Of a DNA stretch of 64,000 nt, positions 9,031 to 18,335 are shown one piece after another (the first letter of the stretch is position 1; every line of letters starts with the position of its first letter). Where the stretch lies: positions 62,001-126,000 of the forward strand of contig NZ_CP121261.1 of the NCBI RefSeq assembly GCF_029637605.1. The letters run 5' to 3'. The notes below the pieces were generated by a model, which did no database searches, was not told the origin of the DNA, and saw only the letters and a program-made list of their open reading frames with translations. The stretch comes from Achromobacter spanius (GTDB lineage Bacteria; Pseudomonadota; Gammaproteobacteria; Burkholderiales; Burkholderiaceae_B). The position numbers and the translations under genes were made by a program.

Positions 9031-9638
9031 TAAAGCGTATTCAATCGGGCGCCGTGCGCCAGCAGGGCTTTTCCTTGATGGAGGTGTCTATCGTGACCGC
9101 CATAGTCTTGTTGATCGCAATCGTCGGTATTCCGGCAATTGGTTCGTATGTCATTGAAAACAAGGTGCCGAAGGTCGGAGAGGAGATCCAGCGGTTCGTC
9201 GCCAGCATGAAGATCAACGCCCAGGGCGGCGGCGTTACCCCGTACCTGGGACTGGACACAGGCGCCTTGGCGAATGCGTTGCGTGATTCAAGCGTGCTTG
9301 CTGTTCAGGGCAGCGGCGCGTCAGCCCGGGTCGTGCATGGCCTGGGAGGCAGCGGTACGGGGCGCAACGGCGTTGTGGAAGTGGCCGCGGCCGCAGCGGG
9401 TGGGGGAGGTCTGGGGTCCGCGTTTGTTGTTACGTTGACGAACGTCAGTCAGGCGGCTTGCCCGGCGCTGGCCTCGGTGTTGCAGCGGGTCTCGGACGTC
9501 ATCTCCATTGGCGGCGGTGCAGGGGCGACGGTCGTGAAGGATGCGTTGGCGACGCCCGCTGTTCTCTACCGCGCCGCATCGGCGCAAGCGCAATGCGGGC
9601 AGGGCGAGGTCAACACTTTTGCGTTCACGGCAAGATGA
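8976..9638 (+). CDS. pilS: Type IVb major prepilin PilS
   Basis: A 220-residue prepilin. The first 31 residues are a long basic leader ending RQQG; cleavage before Phe gives FSLMEVSIVTAIVLL, with the required Glu at +5 and a hydrophobic N-terminal helix. The globular part has a C-terminal Cys pair (ACPAL near residue 166 and AQCGQG near the end) and the GEVNTFAFT ending common to type IVb pilins. ATG 8976 is 5 bp after GGAGG. GTG 8973 and later in-frame ATGs inside the 15-bp repeats are alternatives, so leader length is uncertain. A peptidase must process it; none is encoded nearby. Confidence 0.9.
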   Translation: MQQAVMQQAVMQQAVMQQVKRIQSGAVRQQGFSLMEVSIVTAIVLLIAIVGIPAIGSYVIENKVPKVGEEIQRFVASMKINAQGGGVTPYLGLDTGALANALRDSSVLAVQGSGASARVVHGLGGSGTGRNGVVEVAAAAAGGGGLGSAFVVTLTNVSQAACPALASVLQRVSDVISIGGGAGATVVKDALATPAVLYRAASAQAQCGQGEVNTFAFTAR

Positions 9639-10726
9639 TGTCGTCCACCGTTGCGGAAAATGCGGCACGGCGCGTGGCTGCGCGCCGGCGGCAAGGCGGC
9701 TTTTCGTTGTTGGGGCTGGCGCTGACGCTGGCGTTGACCTCCATGATTGCCATCTGGGCGTCTAGCCAGCTTGTCCAGCGCATTGAGGACGCGGCTGCCC
9801 GTTCAACGGGGGTTTGGCTGACGCAGGTCAGGCAGGCGACCGCGGGCGTGCTGGAGCAACACTTTGCGGCGCTCGCCAAGGGCGAACCTTTGCAGAGCGA
9901 AGCGGGCGTTCCGCTGTTTGCCGACCCCTACGCCCCCACGGTTGCCGAATTGCGCGCATCGGCCCATCTTCCGGCCGATTTTCCAGAGCGCGCGTCGATG
10001 GGGTTTGCCGCACGGATCAACGTCGCCAGAAGCGAAGCCTGCCCGGGCGAGCGATGCCGGATAGACGCATTGGTCTACAGTGCCAACCCTGTGCTGAAAG
10101 TCGGAACGCATGCCCCCGACCTGATCGGCATTGCCGCCGTCATCGATGCCGCCCAGGGATATGGCGGAGCGGTGTGGCCGGAAGCGCCGGGCCAGGTCCG
10201 AGGCGCCGCCTTCAGCTTTCCCAACCCCTTGGTGGCCGGTGCGCCCATGCTGTCGGCGGGCACCGTGGCGCTTTGGGCCGGGGTCGGGGCGCAACCCGAG
10301 GCGGCCCCCCCGCCGGTCATGCCGGATTTAAGCGCCTACGTCAAAATCGGAGATCCGCGCGATCCCATGCTGGGCGGAGCGCTGACGGTCGCGTCGTCCA
10401 TCAGCGCGGGGGCCTACCTCTCCGTGGGTGCGAGAGCCGTGGCCCGCCAGCCTTGCCACGTCGCAGCCGGCACGATGGCGTCTACACACGAGGGCGAACT
10501 GCTGACCTGCCAATTTGGTCTTTGGCAACGCGCCAGCAGCGGTTTTGGTGGCGCTTACAGCGTCAATTATCCGCTGGGGTGCAGGCATTACACAGGCGTT
10601 TCAACCGCAAACCCGCTTACTGGCCAGTGCTCTTGCCCACCGGGCTTTGCGGCCGTGATTGTTTCCGCAGGCGGAAAATGGACCGAAACCGAGGGGTGGA
10701 CCACCGGGTATGTCTGCGTCAGGTAG
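9635..10726 (+). CDS. pilV: Type IVb minor pilin / tip adhesin PilV
   Basis: A 363-residue minor pilin of the shufflon-type PilV family. Leader RRRQGG precedes FSLLGLALTLALTSM, with Gly instead of Glu at +5. The long C-terminal domain holds a Cys-rich segment (CRHYTG, QCSCPPG, YVCVR). In R64 the PilV C-terminus is swapped by the Rci recombinase to change recipient recognition. Here there is one fixed C-terminus, with no rci gene and no 19-bp-type inverted repeats around it. It overlaps the pilS stop (ATG 9635 with TGA 9636-9638); ATG 9638 is an equally possible start. Last gene of the operon. Confidence 0.82.
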   Translation: MMSSTVAENAARRVAARRRQGGFSLLGLALTLALTSMIAIWASSQLVQRIEDAAARSTGVWLTQVRQATAGVLEQHFAALAKGEPLQSEAGVPLFADPYAPTVAELRASAHLPADFPERASMGFAARINVARSEACPGERCRIDALVYSANPVLKVGTHAPDLIGIAAVIDAAQGYGGAVWPEAPGQVRGAAFSFPNPLVAGAPMLSAGTVALWAGVGAQPEAAPPPVMPDLSAYVKIGDPRDPMLGGALTVASSISAGAYLSVGARAVARQPCHVAAGTMASTHEGELLTCQFGLWQRASSGFGGAYSVNYPLGCRHYTGVSTANPLTGQCSCPPGFAAVIVSAGGKWTETEGWTTGYVCVR

Positions 10727-10768
10727 AGCGCCATCGGACACCTTTTCCGCGCTTTTGCACTAAGCCTC

Positions 10769-10774
10769 TATAAT
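10769..10774 (+). promoter_or_regulatory. Candidate -10 box for alaS
   Basis: A perfect TATAAT lies 31 bp before the alaS start, in the 79-bp gap after pilV. The -35 region at about 10745-10750 (TTCCGC) is poor, so promoter strength is uncertain. Confidence 0.5.
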
Positions 10775-10805
10775 CAAAGATTCGCCTAAATCTGCGTCAT
10801 CCACG

Positions 10806-13430
10806 ATGAAATCCTCCGAGATTCGCCGCCAGTTTCTGCAATTCTTCAAGTCGAAGGGACACACCATTGTTCCGTCGTCCTCGCTCGTTCCCGGCAACGA
10901 TCCGACCCTGCTTTTCACCAATTCGGGCATGGTCCAGTTCAAGGACGTGTTCACGGGCAAGGAATCGCGGTCGTACACGCGCGCCACGTCGTCGCAGCGC
11001 AGCGTGCGCGCGGGTGGCAAGCACAACGACCTGGAGAACGTGGGCTATACCGCCCGCCACCATACGTTCTTCGAAATGCTGGGTAACTTCAGCTTTGGCG
11101 ACTACTTCAAGCGCGATGCCATCCAGTACGCCTGGGAACTGCTGACGCAGGTCTACAAGCTGCCGGCCGAGAAGCTCTGGGTCACCGTCTACCAGGAAGA
11201 CGACGAAGCCTACGATATCTGGGCCAAGGAAGTGGGCGTGCCCCCCGAGCGCATCGTCCGCATCGGCGACAACAAGGGCGCGCGCTACGCCTCCGACAAC
11301 TTCTGGCAGATGGCCGACACCGGCCCCTGCGGCCCGTGTTCGGAAATCTTCTTCGACCACGGCCCAGAGATCTGGGGCGGCCCTCCGGGATCGCCCGAAG
11401 AAGACGGCGACCGCTTCATCGAGATCTGGAACCTGGTCTTCATGCAGTTCGAGCGCGACGCCGAAGGCAACATGCCGCGTCTGCCGCGCCCCTGTGTCGA
11501 TACCGGCATGGGGCTGGAACGCATCGCGGCTGTTTTGCAAGGCGTGCATTCCAACTACGAAATCGATCTGTTCCAGAAGCTGATCCACGCGGCCGCCCGC
11601 GAAACGGGCGTCAAGGACCTGGAAAACAATTCGCTCAAGGTCATCGCGGACCACATCCGCGCCTGCTCGTTCCTGATTGTCGACGGGGTCATTCCCAGCA
11701 ACGAAGGCCGGGGCTATGTGCTGCGCCGCATCGTGCGCCGCGCGCTGCGCCATGGCTACAAGCTGGGCCAGACCAAGCCGTTCTTCCACCGCCTGGTGCC
11801 GGATCTGGTTGCCGAAATGGGCGAGGCCTACCCGGAACTGGCGTCCATGGCCGACCGTGTTGGTCAGGTGCTCAAGCAGGAAGAAGAGCGTTTCGGTGAA
11901 ACGCTTGAGCACGGCATGCGCATCCTGGACACGGCCTTGGCCAATGTGCCCAAGGGCGGCGTGCTGGACGGCACGACCCTTTTCACCCTGTATGACACCT
12001 ACGGGTTCCCGGTTGACCTGACCGCCGACATCTGCCGCGAACGCGAAGTGGAAGTCGATATGGCGGGCTTCGAGGTGTCGATGGAGCGGCAACGTGATCA
12101 AGCCCGCGCCGCCGGCAAGTTCAAGATGGCCGAGGGCCTGAGCTACGAAGGCGCCGATACGCGCTTCGAAGGTTACGAAAAGCTGGAGCTCGACAACGTC
12201 AAGGTCACGGCCCTGTATGTGGATGGTACGCAGGTACAGGAAGTGACGGCCGGCCAAAGCGCCGTCGTCGTGCTGGATGCCACCCCGTTCTACGCGGAGT
12301 CGGGCGGCCAGGTCGGCGACACTGGTCTGCTGGAAGCGGACGGCGTGCGATTCGCCGTTGCCGACACCCTCAAGATCCAGGGCGGCGTTTTCGGTCACCA
12401 TGGCGTGCTGGAATCCGGTTCGCTGTCGGTCGGCACCACGCTGCTGGCCCGTGTGGATGCGGTGCGTCGCGCGCGTACGGTGCGCAACCACTCGGCTACC
12501 CACCTGATGCACAAGGCCTTGCGCCAGGTCTTGGGCGCGCACGTGCAGCAGCGCGGCTCGCTGGTCGATGCCGACAAGACTCGCTTCGACTTCGCGCAGG
12601 ATGCACCGCTGACCGCCGAGCAGATCGCGCGCGTCGAGGCGATCGTCAACGCCGAAGTGCTGGCCAATCAGCCCACCGTGGCCCAGGTCATGGCTTATGA
12701 CGACGCCGTCAAGGGCGGCGCCATGGCGCTGTTTGGCGAGAAGTACGGCGACACGGTGCGGGTCCTGGATATCGGCTTTTCGCGCGAACTCTGCGGCGGC
12801 ACGCACGTGAGCCGCACGGGCGACATCGGCCTGTTCAAGATCGTGTCCGAAGGTGGTGTCGCCGCGGGCGTGCGCCGTATCGAAGCCATCACCGGCGACA
12901 ACGCGCTTGCCTGGGTGCAGAACCAGAACGCCTTGCTGACTCAAATCGCCGGCATGCTGCGCAGCACGCCGGCCGATGTTCCGGCGCGTATCGCGCAGGC
13001 GCAGGACCAGATCAAGGCGCTTGAGAAAGAGCTGGAACAGTCACGCAACAAGCTGGCTGCCAGCGCGGGCAACGATCTGGCCACCAGCGCCGCTGTCGAT
13101 GTGAAGGGCATCAAGGTCCTGGCCGCAAGTATTGGCGACGTCGATCCCAAGGCGCTGCGCGGTATGGTCGACAACCTGAAAGACCGTTTGAAGCCGGCTG
13201 TCGTGTTGCTGGCCACCGGCTCGGCCGATGGCAAGATCAGCGTGGTGGGCGGCGTCACCGCCGACCTGACCGACCGCATCAAGGCGGGCGACCTGGTGGG
13301 CTTCGTGGCCAGCCAGGTGGGCGGCAAGGGGGGCGGTCGTCCCGATATGGCCATGGGCGGCGGCACGGACCTGGCTGCCTTGCCGGCGGCCATTGCCGGC
13401 GTGCAGAAGTGGGTTGACGAGCGTCTCTGA
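10806..13430 (+). CDS. alaS: Alanyl-tRNA synthetase
   Basis: An 874-residue enzyme of normal AlaRS length that charges tRNA-Ala in the cytoplasm. The N-terminus [18 protein letters not shown] and the class II catalytic core ([25 protein letters not shown]) are typical. The editing domain has the zinc motifs HSATHL at about residue 561 and CGGTH at about 663. A C-terminal DHHA1 region with glycine-rich [15 protein letters not shown] closes the protein. It overlaps the next gene by one base (TGATG). Confidence 0.98.
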   Translation: MKSSEIRRQFLQFFKSKGHTIVPSSSLVPGNDPTLLFTNSGMVQFKDVFTGKESRSYTRATSSQRSVRAGGKHNDLENVGYTARHHTFFEMLGNFSFGDYFKRDAIQYAWELLTQVYKLPAEKLWVTVYQEDDEAYDIWAKEVGVPPERIVRIGDNKGARYASDNFWQMADTGPCGPCSEIFFDHGPEIWGGPPGSPEEDGDRFIEIWNLVFMQFERDAEGNMPRLPRPCVDTGMGLERIAAVLQGVHSNYEIDLFQKLIHAAARETGVKDLENNSLKVIADHIRACSFLIVDGVIPSNEGRGYVLRRIVRRALRHGYKLGQTKPFFHRLVPDLVAEMGEAYPELASMADRVGQVLKQEEERFGETLEHGMRILDTALANVPKGGVLDGTTLFTLYDTYGFPVDLTADICREREVEVDMAGFEVSMERQRDQARAAGKFKMAEGLSYEGADTRFEGYEKLELDNVKVTALYVDGTQVQEVTAGQSAVVVLDATPFYAESGGQVGDTGLLEADGVRFAVADTLKIQGGVFGHHGVLESGSLSVGTTLLARVDAVRRARTVRNHSATHLMHKALRQVLGAHVQQRGSLVDADKTRFDFAQDAPLTAEQIARVEAIVNAEVLANQPTVAQVMAYDDAVKGGAMALFGEKYGDTVRVLDIGFSRELCGGTHVSRTGDIGLFKIVSEGGVAAGVRRIEAITGDNALAWVQNQNALLTQIAGMLRSTPADVPARIAQAQDQIKALEKELEQSRNKLAASAGNDLATSAAVDVKGIKVLAASIGDVDPKALRGMVDNLKDRLKPAVVLLATGSADGKISVVGGVTADLTDRIKAGDLVGFVASQVGGKGGGRPDMAMGGGTDLAALPAAIAGVQKWVDERL

Positions 13431-13699
13431 TGAACGGCGTGCAAACCGGGGGCGATGTCGGCGCGCAAGCGCCTGCTTTCCAGCACGAAGTCGATGCCAG
13501 TGGCCTGACGTGCCCGCTGCCGATCTTGCGCGCCAAGAAGGCCTTGGCGCAAATGGCTAGCGGCGAGGTGTTGCGTGTCGTCACGACGGATCGCAATGCA
13601 ATCCGCGACTTTCAGGCTTTTGCCCGCCAGACCGGGAACGTGCTGGTGGCGCAGGACGAGATCGAAGGCCGCGGCGTGCACTACCTGCGCAGGCGCTAG
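13430..13699 (+). CDS. TusA/SirA-family sulfurtransferase-like protein
   Basis: An 89-residue protein with the TusA fold signature: GLTCPLPILRAKKAL, where the Cys in CPxP is the sulfur-carrying residue, followed by the GEVLRVVTTD strand. TusA-like proteins relay persulfide sulfur, for example to tRNA 2-thiouridine synthesis, but several paralogues have other uses. About 20 N-terminal residues are non-conserved. It is coupled to alaS by a one-base stop/start overlap and ends before a strong terminator, so it is co-transcribed with alaS. Confidence 0.85.
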   Translation: MNGVQTGGDVGAQAPAFQHEVDASGLTCPLPILRAKKALAQMASGEVLRVVTTDRNAIRDFQAFARQTGNVLVAQDEIEGRGVHYLRRR

Positions 13700-13755
13700 C
13701 GCTCATCTGGCAGCACCATCAAGGCTGCGGGTTGGGCGCAACGCCGTACCCACGA

Positions 13756-13786
13756 AAAGGCCCGCCTATCAAGCGGGCCTTTTTTC
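13756..13786. terminator. Bidirectional terminator between alaS-tusA and the convergent gene
   Basis: Stem AAAGGCCCGC / GCGGGCCTTT with a 7-base loop, T run on the right and A run on the left. It lies 57 bp after the TusA-like stop and 18 bp beyond the end of the reverse gene, so it can serve both. Confidence 0.85.
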
Positions 13787-13803
13787 GTCGCTGCGCGTGG
13801 TGC

Positions 13804-14385
13804 TTACTGGTGGATTGCCGCGGCGACCGCCTGCGTGATCGTGAAATCCACCAAATCGCCCTCCTTGAGTTGCTGCAAGCGCGCTTGCAAGGCCGGGTCT
13901 TTGACCTGGATCGTGCGCATGCCGCCCTGTGGCCCCTTCAATGTGACAAGGTTGGCACTCTTGTTGATGTGCCAGATCTCGGCGGTAATCGTGGTTTGGC
14001 GGCCCATCGCGCCGCCCGGCTTGGCGCCCGTGGCACTGCGCGTTGCCGCCGTTTCGGTCTTGACTTCAGGGGCGCCTGAACCCGCGGGCCGCACATCTAC
14101 CCCCACGGATTCGTAGTAATCCAAGGTCAGCATGTCGCCCGTCTTGATCTGCTGAAAATTGCGGACGTCGGGGCCGGCCACGACCTCGACCGTATTGCCG
14201 TTGGTTCCTTGCAAGGTGATGGTGCGCGTGGCCGGATCCACAGCGGTGACCTTGCCCGAAGCGGTGGTCATCGCCGCGCCGATAATGCGGGCGGAGGCCG
14301 AGATGGGCATCGCCAGCGTGCCCAGCAACAGGCCCGTCAAGGCCAGGCGTGCGACGGGTTTGAAGACGGATGTCGGGTTCTTCAT
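13804..14385 (-). CDS. Exported protein of unknown function
   Basis: A 193-residue protein with a clear signal peptide (about residues 1-32, LLLGTLAMPISASA). The mature part has two similar beta-rich stretches, VTAVDPATRTITLQGTNG and INKSANLVTLKGPQGG, suggesting two small OB-like repeats of the kind found in periplasmic DUF5666-like proteins. A ribosome site GGAGGG lies 8 bp before ATG on the reverse strand. It stands alone, convergent with alaS and divergent from rpsP. I do not recognise a specific function. Confidence 0.75.
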   Translation of the reverse strand: MKNPTSVFKPVARLALTGLLLGTLAMPISASARIIGAAMTTASGKVTAVDPATRTITLQGTNGNTVEVVAGPDVRNFQQIKTGDMLTLDYYESVGVDVRPAGSGAPEVKTETAATRSATGAKPGGAMGRQTTITAEIWHINKSANLVTLKGPQGGMRTIQVKDPALQARLQQLKEGDLVDFTITQAVAAAIHQ

Positions 14386-14811
14386 GGTGTGGCGCCCTCC
14401 AATAGAGGAAGTGTTGGGGAAAAAATACGAACGGACAGGCGTAGCGCTGCCGGAGGATGGAATCCAACGTCAGGGGGAAGACTGGAAAACAGGGGGGAAT
14501 GCCGTGCCGGGGCGGCGCAGCGAAACGGAGCAGGCGTGGGGTCTGGCGTAGGACGACATAAATCCGATCTCTCCAACCGGCTATTCTTCAAACGCACTGA
14601 GGGTAAATCGCAGGAAAAGACAGGCGAAAGCGCGGTCAGGCGGCTACACTTCTGCCTGCGGCGGGCTTCGGCCCGTTTTGTAGAATACCCGGATGCGGTG
14701 TTTTACGATACAAATTGCGCCGCCCCAACTGATTCAGCACCTGCATTTGCCAGCTGGCTTGTTTAAGTGCTAGAATTTCCCGTTTTTCACAACTAATTCA
14801 AGGGATTACCT
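14386..14811. other. 426-bp intergenic region upstream of rpsP
   Basis: No convincing gene. It holds the promoters of the divergent exported-protein gene and of rpsP, a small GGGC-TTCG-GCCC hairpin near 14663-14676 followed by TTTT, and a second TAGAAT box at 14681-14686 that could be another rpsP promoter or a small-RNA start. Confidence 0.6.
14747..14776 (+). promoter_or_regulatory. Sigma-70 promoter of rpsP-rimM-trmD
   Basis: TTGCCA (14747-14752), 18-bp spacer, TAGAAT (14771-14776): five of six matches in each box. A start near 14783 would give a leader of about 30 nt before rpsP. Confidence 0.75.
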
Positions 14812-15072
14812 ATGGTGGTGATTCGCCTGGCCCGCGGTGGGTCCAAGAAGCGTCCGTTTTACAACCTGGTGGCCACCGATTCGCGTAACCGTCGCGACGG
14901 CCGCTTTATCGAGCGCGTGGGTTTCTACAACCCCGTCGCTAGCGAAGGCACGGAAAACCTGCGCATTGCGCTGGATCGCGTGCAGTACTGGACTGGCACC
15001 GGCGCCCAACTGTCGCCCGCCGTCGAACGTCTGGTCAAGGACTACTCGGCCAAGGTTTCCGCCGCGGCTTAA
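14812..15072 (+). CDS. rpsP: 30S ribosomal protein S16
   Basis: An 86-residue protein starting [20 protein letters not shown], the S16 signature, with the conserved VGFYNP and [10 protein letters not shown] segments. It has normal length. First gene of a ribosome-linked cluster with rimM and trmD, 84 bp before rimM. AAGGGA at 14800-14805 serves as its ribosome site. Confidence 0.98.
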   Translation: MVVIRLARGGSKKRPFYNLVATDSRNRRDGRFIERVGFYNPVASEGTENLRIALDRVQYWTGTGAQLSPAVERLVKDYSAKVSAAA

Positions 15073-15156
15073 TTGCCTGCGTCGTATAGCCAAGCCGTTA
15101 GTTCAGCTGTAAAGCTACCATTCTTAGCTGTTTCATAACTATCAAGAGCGCGATAC

Positions 15157-15774
15157 ATGTCTGATGCCGCAACCTCTAACGCGGCGCCTACGGATTTGAT
15201 CGAGCTGGGCCGCATCACTGCAGCCTACGGTGTGAAAGGCTGGGTTAAGGTGCAGCCTCATTCGGCCAATGCCGAAGTGCTGCTCTCAGCATCTCAATGG
15301 TGGTTGACTCGCCCTGTGCCTGAATTGGCGCGGGGCGCTGTCGCGTCTGCGCCTGTCGCAATCAAGGTGTTGCAAGCTCGCTCGCAGGGCGCCACGGTGG
15401 TGGCCCAACTGGCGGGTATTGCGGACCGCGATCAGGCTGAAGCCTTGCGCGGACATTCCGTGCAGGCACCGCGCGGATCTTTTCCCGCGCCGGAAGAAGA
15501 CGAATACTACTGGGTCGACCTCATCGGCTGCGCGTTGTACACCAGCGCCAACGGTGAGCCCGCGCTGATAGGCGTGGTGGACGAAGTCCTTGATAACGGC
15601 GCTCATGCCGTCTTGAAGGTCTTGTGCCAGAAAGTTGGAGCCGAAGGGCCCGAACCCATTCTGAACGCCAAGGGCCGACCCGCCGAAATGCTTGTTCCGT
15701 TCGTACGCGCGCATATTCACGCCGTCGATCTGGCCGCTCGCCGCATTGACAGCGACTGGCCGGCGGATCTTTGA
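15157..15774 (+). CDS. rimM: 16S rRNA processing protein RimM
   Basis: A 205-residue RimM. The N-terminal RimM domain starts [21 protein letters not shown], and a C-terminal PRC-barrel begins near [16 protein letters not shown]. RimM helps mature the 3' domain of 16S rRNA and binds S19. Its stop overlaps the trmD start (TGATG), so the two are translationally coupled. Confidence 0.96.
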   Translation: MSDAATSNAAPTDLIELGRITAAYGVKGWVKVQPHSANAEVLLSASQWWLTRPVPELARGAVASAPVAIKVLQARSQGATVVAQLAGIADRDQAEALRGHSVQAPRGSFPAPEEDEYYWVDLIGCALYTSANGEPALIGVVDEVLDNGAHAVLKVLCQKVGAEGPEPILNAKGRPAEMLVPFVRAHIHAVDLAARRIDSDWPADL

Positions 15775-16625
15775 TGCGATTTGACGTCATTACGCTCTTT
15801 CCCGAAATGTTCGGGGTGGTGCGCGATCTGGGTGTCACCGGCCGGGCTCATACCCAGGGCCGGTGGTCGCTGCATGCTTGGAATCCCCGAGATTTCACGC
15901 AGGACGTCCATCGCACAGTGGATGACCGCCCTTATGGTGGCGGCCCGGGAATGGTGATGATGGCCGCGCCGCTCGAAGCCGCCGTCAATGCCGCCCAACA
16001 AGCGCGTGCCGCGCAAGGCCTGGGGCCTGCCCCCGTGGCGTTGCTGGCGCCGGTCGGTCAGCGTTACGACCAGGCGGGCGCTGAAACCCTGGCCTCGGGT
16101 GATGGAATCATCCTGATCTGTGGCCGCTACGAAGGCGTGGATCAACGGTTCATTGAACGTTGCGTCACGCATGAAATCTCGCTGGGCGACTTTGTGTTGT
16201 CCGGCGGGGAAATCGCCGCGCTTGCGGTGATCGACGCGGCCGTGCGCCTCTTGCCCGGCGTGCTGAACGACGGCGACTCGGCCTTGCAGGATTCGTTCAA
16301 CGACACCTTGTCCGGCCTGCTGGACAGCCCGCACTACACGCGCCCGGAAGTCTATGAAGGTGAGTCCGTGCCCGCGCCGCTCTTGAGCGGCCATCATGCC
16401 AATATCGCCCGCTGGCGGCGTGAACGTTCGCTGGCCCTGACGGCGGCGCGTCGCCCCGAGCTGATTGAATCGGCTCGTGCCAAGGGGTGGTTGAACAAGG
16501 CGGATGAGCGCTATCTGGCAGAGCTGGCCGGCACCTACGACCCCGCATCCGACGCGCCCAAGCGCCGACGCAAGCCCGCGTCAAAGACCTCCGCGCAATC
16601 CCCCAAGACGCCCGACGCGTCCTGA
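15774..16625 (+). CDS. trmD: tRNA (guanine-N1)-methyltransferase TrmD
   Basis: A 283-residue SPOUT methyltransferase that makes m1G37 in tRNAs with G at 36-37. Motifs: [13 protein letters not shown] at the start, [11 protein letters not shown], the knot segment [14 protein letters not shown], and [12 protein letters not shown] 15774 was preferred over an in-frame TTG one codon upstream. The last 30 residues are a basic tail. The usual next gene, rplS, is missing; 106 bp later an unrelated regulator begins. Confidence 0.97.
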   Translation: MRFDVITLFPEMFGVVRDLGVTGRAHTQGRWSLHAWNPRDFTQDVHRTVDDRPYGGGPGMVMMAAPLEAAVNAAQQARAAQGLGPAPVALLAPVGQRYDQAGAETLASGDGIILICGRYEGVDQRFIERCVTHEISLGDFVLSGGEIAALAVIDAAVRLLPGVLNDGDSALQDSFNDTLSGLLDSPHYTRPEVYEGESVPAPLLSGHHANIARWRRERSLALTAARRPELIESARAKGWLNKADERYLAELAGTYDPASDAPKRRRKPASKTSAQSPKTPDAS

Positions 16626-16702
16626 GCCGTTCCCCTCTTCAAACTTTTCATGACCGCTAGGGATGTTCCTAGGTTGTGAGCTTGCCGCGTGCTCCTTAGT
16701 AT

Positions 16703-16730
16703 TGAAAATTACACATAAATGAAATTTTCA
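16703..16730. promoter_or_regulatory. Candidate autoregulatory operator of the XRE-cupin regulator
   Basis: Perfect 8-bp inverted repeat TGAAAATT (16703-16710) and AATTTTCA (16723-16730) with a 12-bp spacer, ending one base before the regulator start codon in a GC-rich genome. Position and symmetry suggest a repressor site, most simply for autoregulation. No second copy was noticed before the transporter gene. Confidence 0.5.
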
Positions 16731-16731
16731 C

Positions 16732-17436
16732 ATGAGCAGATCCAACGCGGCCGCCTCGCGGGTGGCCCGACCCGTCCTTGAGCATCGCGCTTCGCCGTCG
16801 CCGGCAAGGGCGGCTTCGTTTGCGGGCAGGCCGGAGTCAGCCGTGGATATGTGGTTGGGTCAGCAACTGCGGCAGTTGCGCAAACAGCAAGGCCGATCAC
16901 TTGCCGATGTGGCGCGCGCCTGCGGGATGTCCCTGGGCTTGCTGAGCCAGATCGAGCGCGGCCTGAGCTCCGCCTCGGTCAAGGTATTGCATCTGCTGGC
17001 GCGGGAATTCCAGGTGTCGGTCAATTCACTGCTGCGCAATGCCGAGCACACGCAGGGCGAGGACGGCGGCCGCGTTGCCCGCGCCGGCACGCATCGCTTC
17101 ATAGATCTAAGCGAAAAAGGCATCAGCAAAGAGATGTACACGCCGCCGGCCTGCAGCAGCATGGACCTGTGCCGGGCCACCATTGAGCCCGGAGGCTCCA
17201 CCGGCAACGAGCTTTTCGTGACGGGGCAGGGCGAGCAGATTGGGGTGGTGCTCAAGGGTTCACTTGAATTATGGGTAGGCGACCGCGTGATGCTGCTGAA
17301 TGAGGGCGACAGCTTTTGCTATGCCAGCAGCACTCCGCGCCGCTGGCGCAATCCCGGGTCGCAGACGACCGAGGTCATCTGGGCCATTTCCAACATCACT
17401 CAAGCCGCGGGGGACGACACGCAACAAGCGCCGTAA
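16732..17436 (+). CDS. XRE-family regulator with cupin domain (PuuR-like)
   Basis: A 234-residue transcription factor. Residues about 42-97 form an XRE helix-turn-helix (LRQLRKQQGRSLADVARACG, SLGLLSQIERG). Residues about 150-220 form a cupin ligand-binding domain (GEQIGVVLKGSLELWVGD). This architecture is that of PuuR and other amino-acid or polyamine catabolism repressors. The first 38 residues are not conserved-looking. ATG 16849 or GTG 16843, preceded by GGAG, could be the true start. It precedes a polar amino-acid ABC transporter and a PuuB-like oxidase, which it probably controls. Confidence 0.88.
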   Translation: MSRSNAAASRVARPVLEHRASPSPARAASFAGRPESAVDMWLGQQLRQLRKQQGRSLADVARACGMSLGLLSQIERGLSSASVKVLHLLAREFQVSVNSLLRNAEHTQGEDGGRVARAGTHRFIDLSEKGISKEMYTPPACSSMDLCRATIEPGGSTGNELFVTGQGEQIGVVLKGSLELWVGDRVMLLNEGDSFCYASSTPRRWRNPGSQTTEVIWAISNITQAAGDDTQQAP

Positions 17437-17492
17437 GCGCGCAGCATCCACATCGGCGCGATGACTCTGGGGATTGTCGCGCCACCGGACAC

Positions 17493-17504
17493 GCAACGCG
17501 TTGC
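17493..17504. promoter_or_regulatory. Perfect 12-bp palindrome upstream of the transporter genes
   Basis: GCAACGCGTTGC is its own reverse complement and sits 31 bp before the substrate-binding protein start, in the 99-bp gap after the regulator. It could be an operator; its sequence differs from the inverted repeat before the regulator. Confidence 0.35.
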
Positions 17505-17535
17505 CCGGACTTCTTTGCCACGATGAGGAAATGTC

Positions 17536-18291
17536 ATGAAATTCAAGACTCTGGTTGTCTCTGTATTTGCAGCATTGTCCATGGCCGCGGGCGCACAAGC
17601 CCAAACGGTGTTGAAAGTGGGGTCTACACCCACCGGCAGTCCCTTCACTTTTCTGGACACCAAAGCCAATAGCATCGAAGGCGTGATGGTCGACATCATC
17701 AAGGCCGTTGGCAAAGAGGCGGGCTTCGAAGTGCAGATCGAGCCCATGGCGTTTTCCGCATTGATAGGATCGCTGACCTCAAAGCGTATCGACATCGTCT
17801 CTGCCGCGATGTTCATCACTCCGCAGCGCCAGCAGATCGTGAGCTTTTCCGAACCCGTCTACCGCTACGGAGAGGGCTTGATGGTGCTGAAGAGCGACAA
17901 CAAGGAATACAAGTCGTTTGCCGACATGAAAGGCATGACCGTCGGTGTGCAGGTGGGCACGGCTTTTGTCGAACCCGTTCAGAAGAGCGGCGTGTTCAAG
18001 GAAGTGAAGCTGTATGACAACCCGCCCGACATGATGCGCGACGCCAATGCCGGCCGCATCCAGGGCGGCTTCATGGACTTCCCGATCGCGGCCTACATCC
18101 TGACGCAGGGTAACTACCCCAACCTGAAGATGGCGCAGTCTTATCAACCTACCGTGATGGGCAGCCTTGGGCTGGCTACGCGCAAGGAAGACACCGCGCT
18201 GCTGGACCGCATCAACAAGGCGCTGGCCAAGCTCAAGGCGGACGGCGCCATCGACGCCATCCTGAAGAAGTGGGGCCTTTCCGGCTCGTAA
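17536..18291 (+). CDS. Amino-acid ABC transporter substrate-binding protein
   Basis: A 251-residue family-3 solute-binding protein. The signal peptide ends at about residue 22 (GAQA before QTVLKVG). The mature part has the family order TPTGSPFTFLDTKA, GVMVDIIKAV, RIDIVSAAMFITPQR and GVQVGTAF. It delivers a polar amino acid or related amine to the permease downstream. Specificity cannot be read from sequence; the adjoining PuuB-like oxidase hints at a glutamylated amine or similar. AGGAAATGTC just before ATG supplies the ribosome site. Confidence 0.9.
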   Translation: MKFKTLVVSVFAALSMAAGAQAQTVLKVGSTPTGSPFTFLDTKANSIEGVMVDIIKAVGKEAGFEVQIEPMAFSALIGSLTSKRIDIVSAAMFITPQRQQIVSFSEPVYRYGEGLMVLKSDNKEYKSFADMKGMTVGVQVGTAFVEPVQKSGVFKEVKLYDNPPDMMRDANAGRIQGGFMDFPIAAYILTQGNYPNLKMAQSYQPTVMGSLGLATRKEDTALLDRINKALAKLKADGAIDAILKKWGLSGS

Positions 18292-18335
18292 CGCAGCGTT
18301 AGTCACAAGCAAGCAAGCGTTTTTGCAACAGCCTG

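Noticed and set aside
9635..10805. Shufflon at the pilV 3' end
   Set aside because: No inverted repeats, no alternative C-terminal segments and no rci-type recombinase gene.
10797..12944. Long reverse-strand ORF opposite alaS (715 codons)
   Set aside because: Shadow of a GC-rich gene; composition is His/Arg/Gly-rich and no domain is visible. alaS on the other strand is certain.
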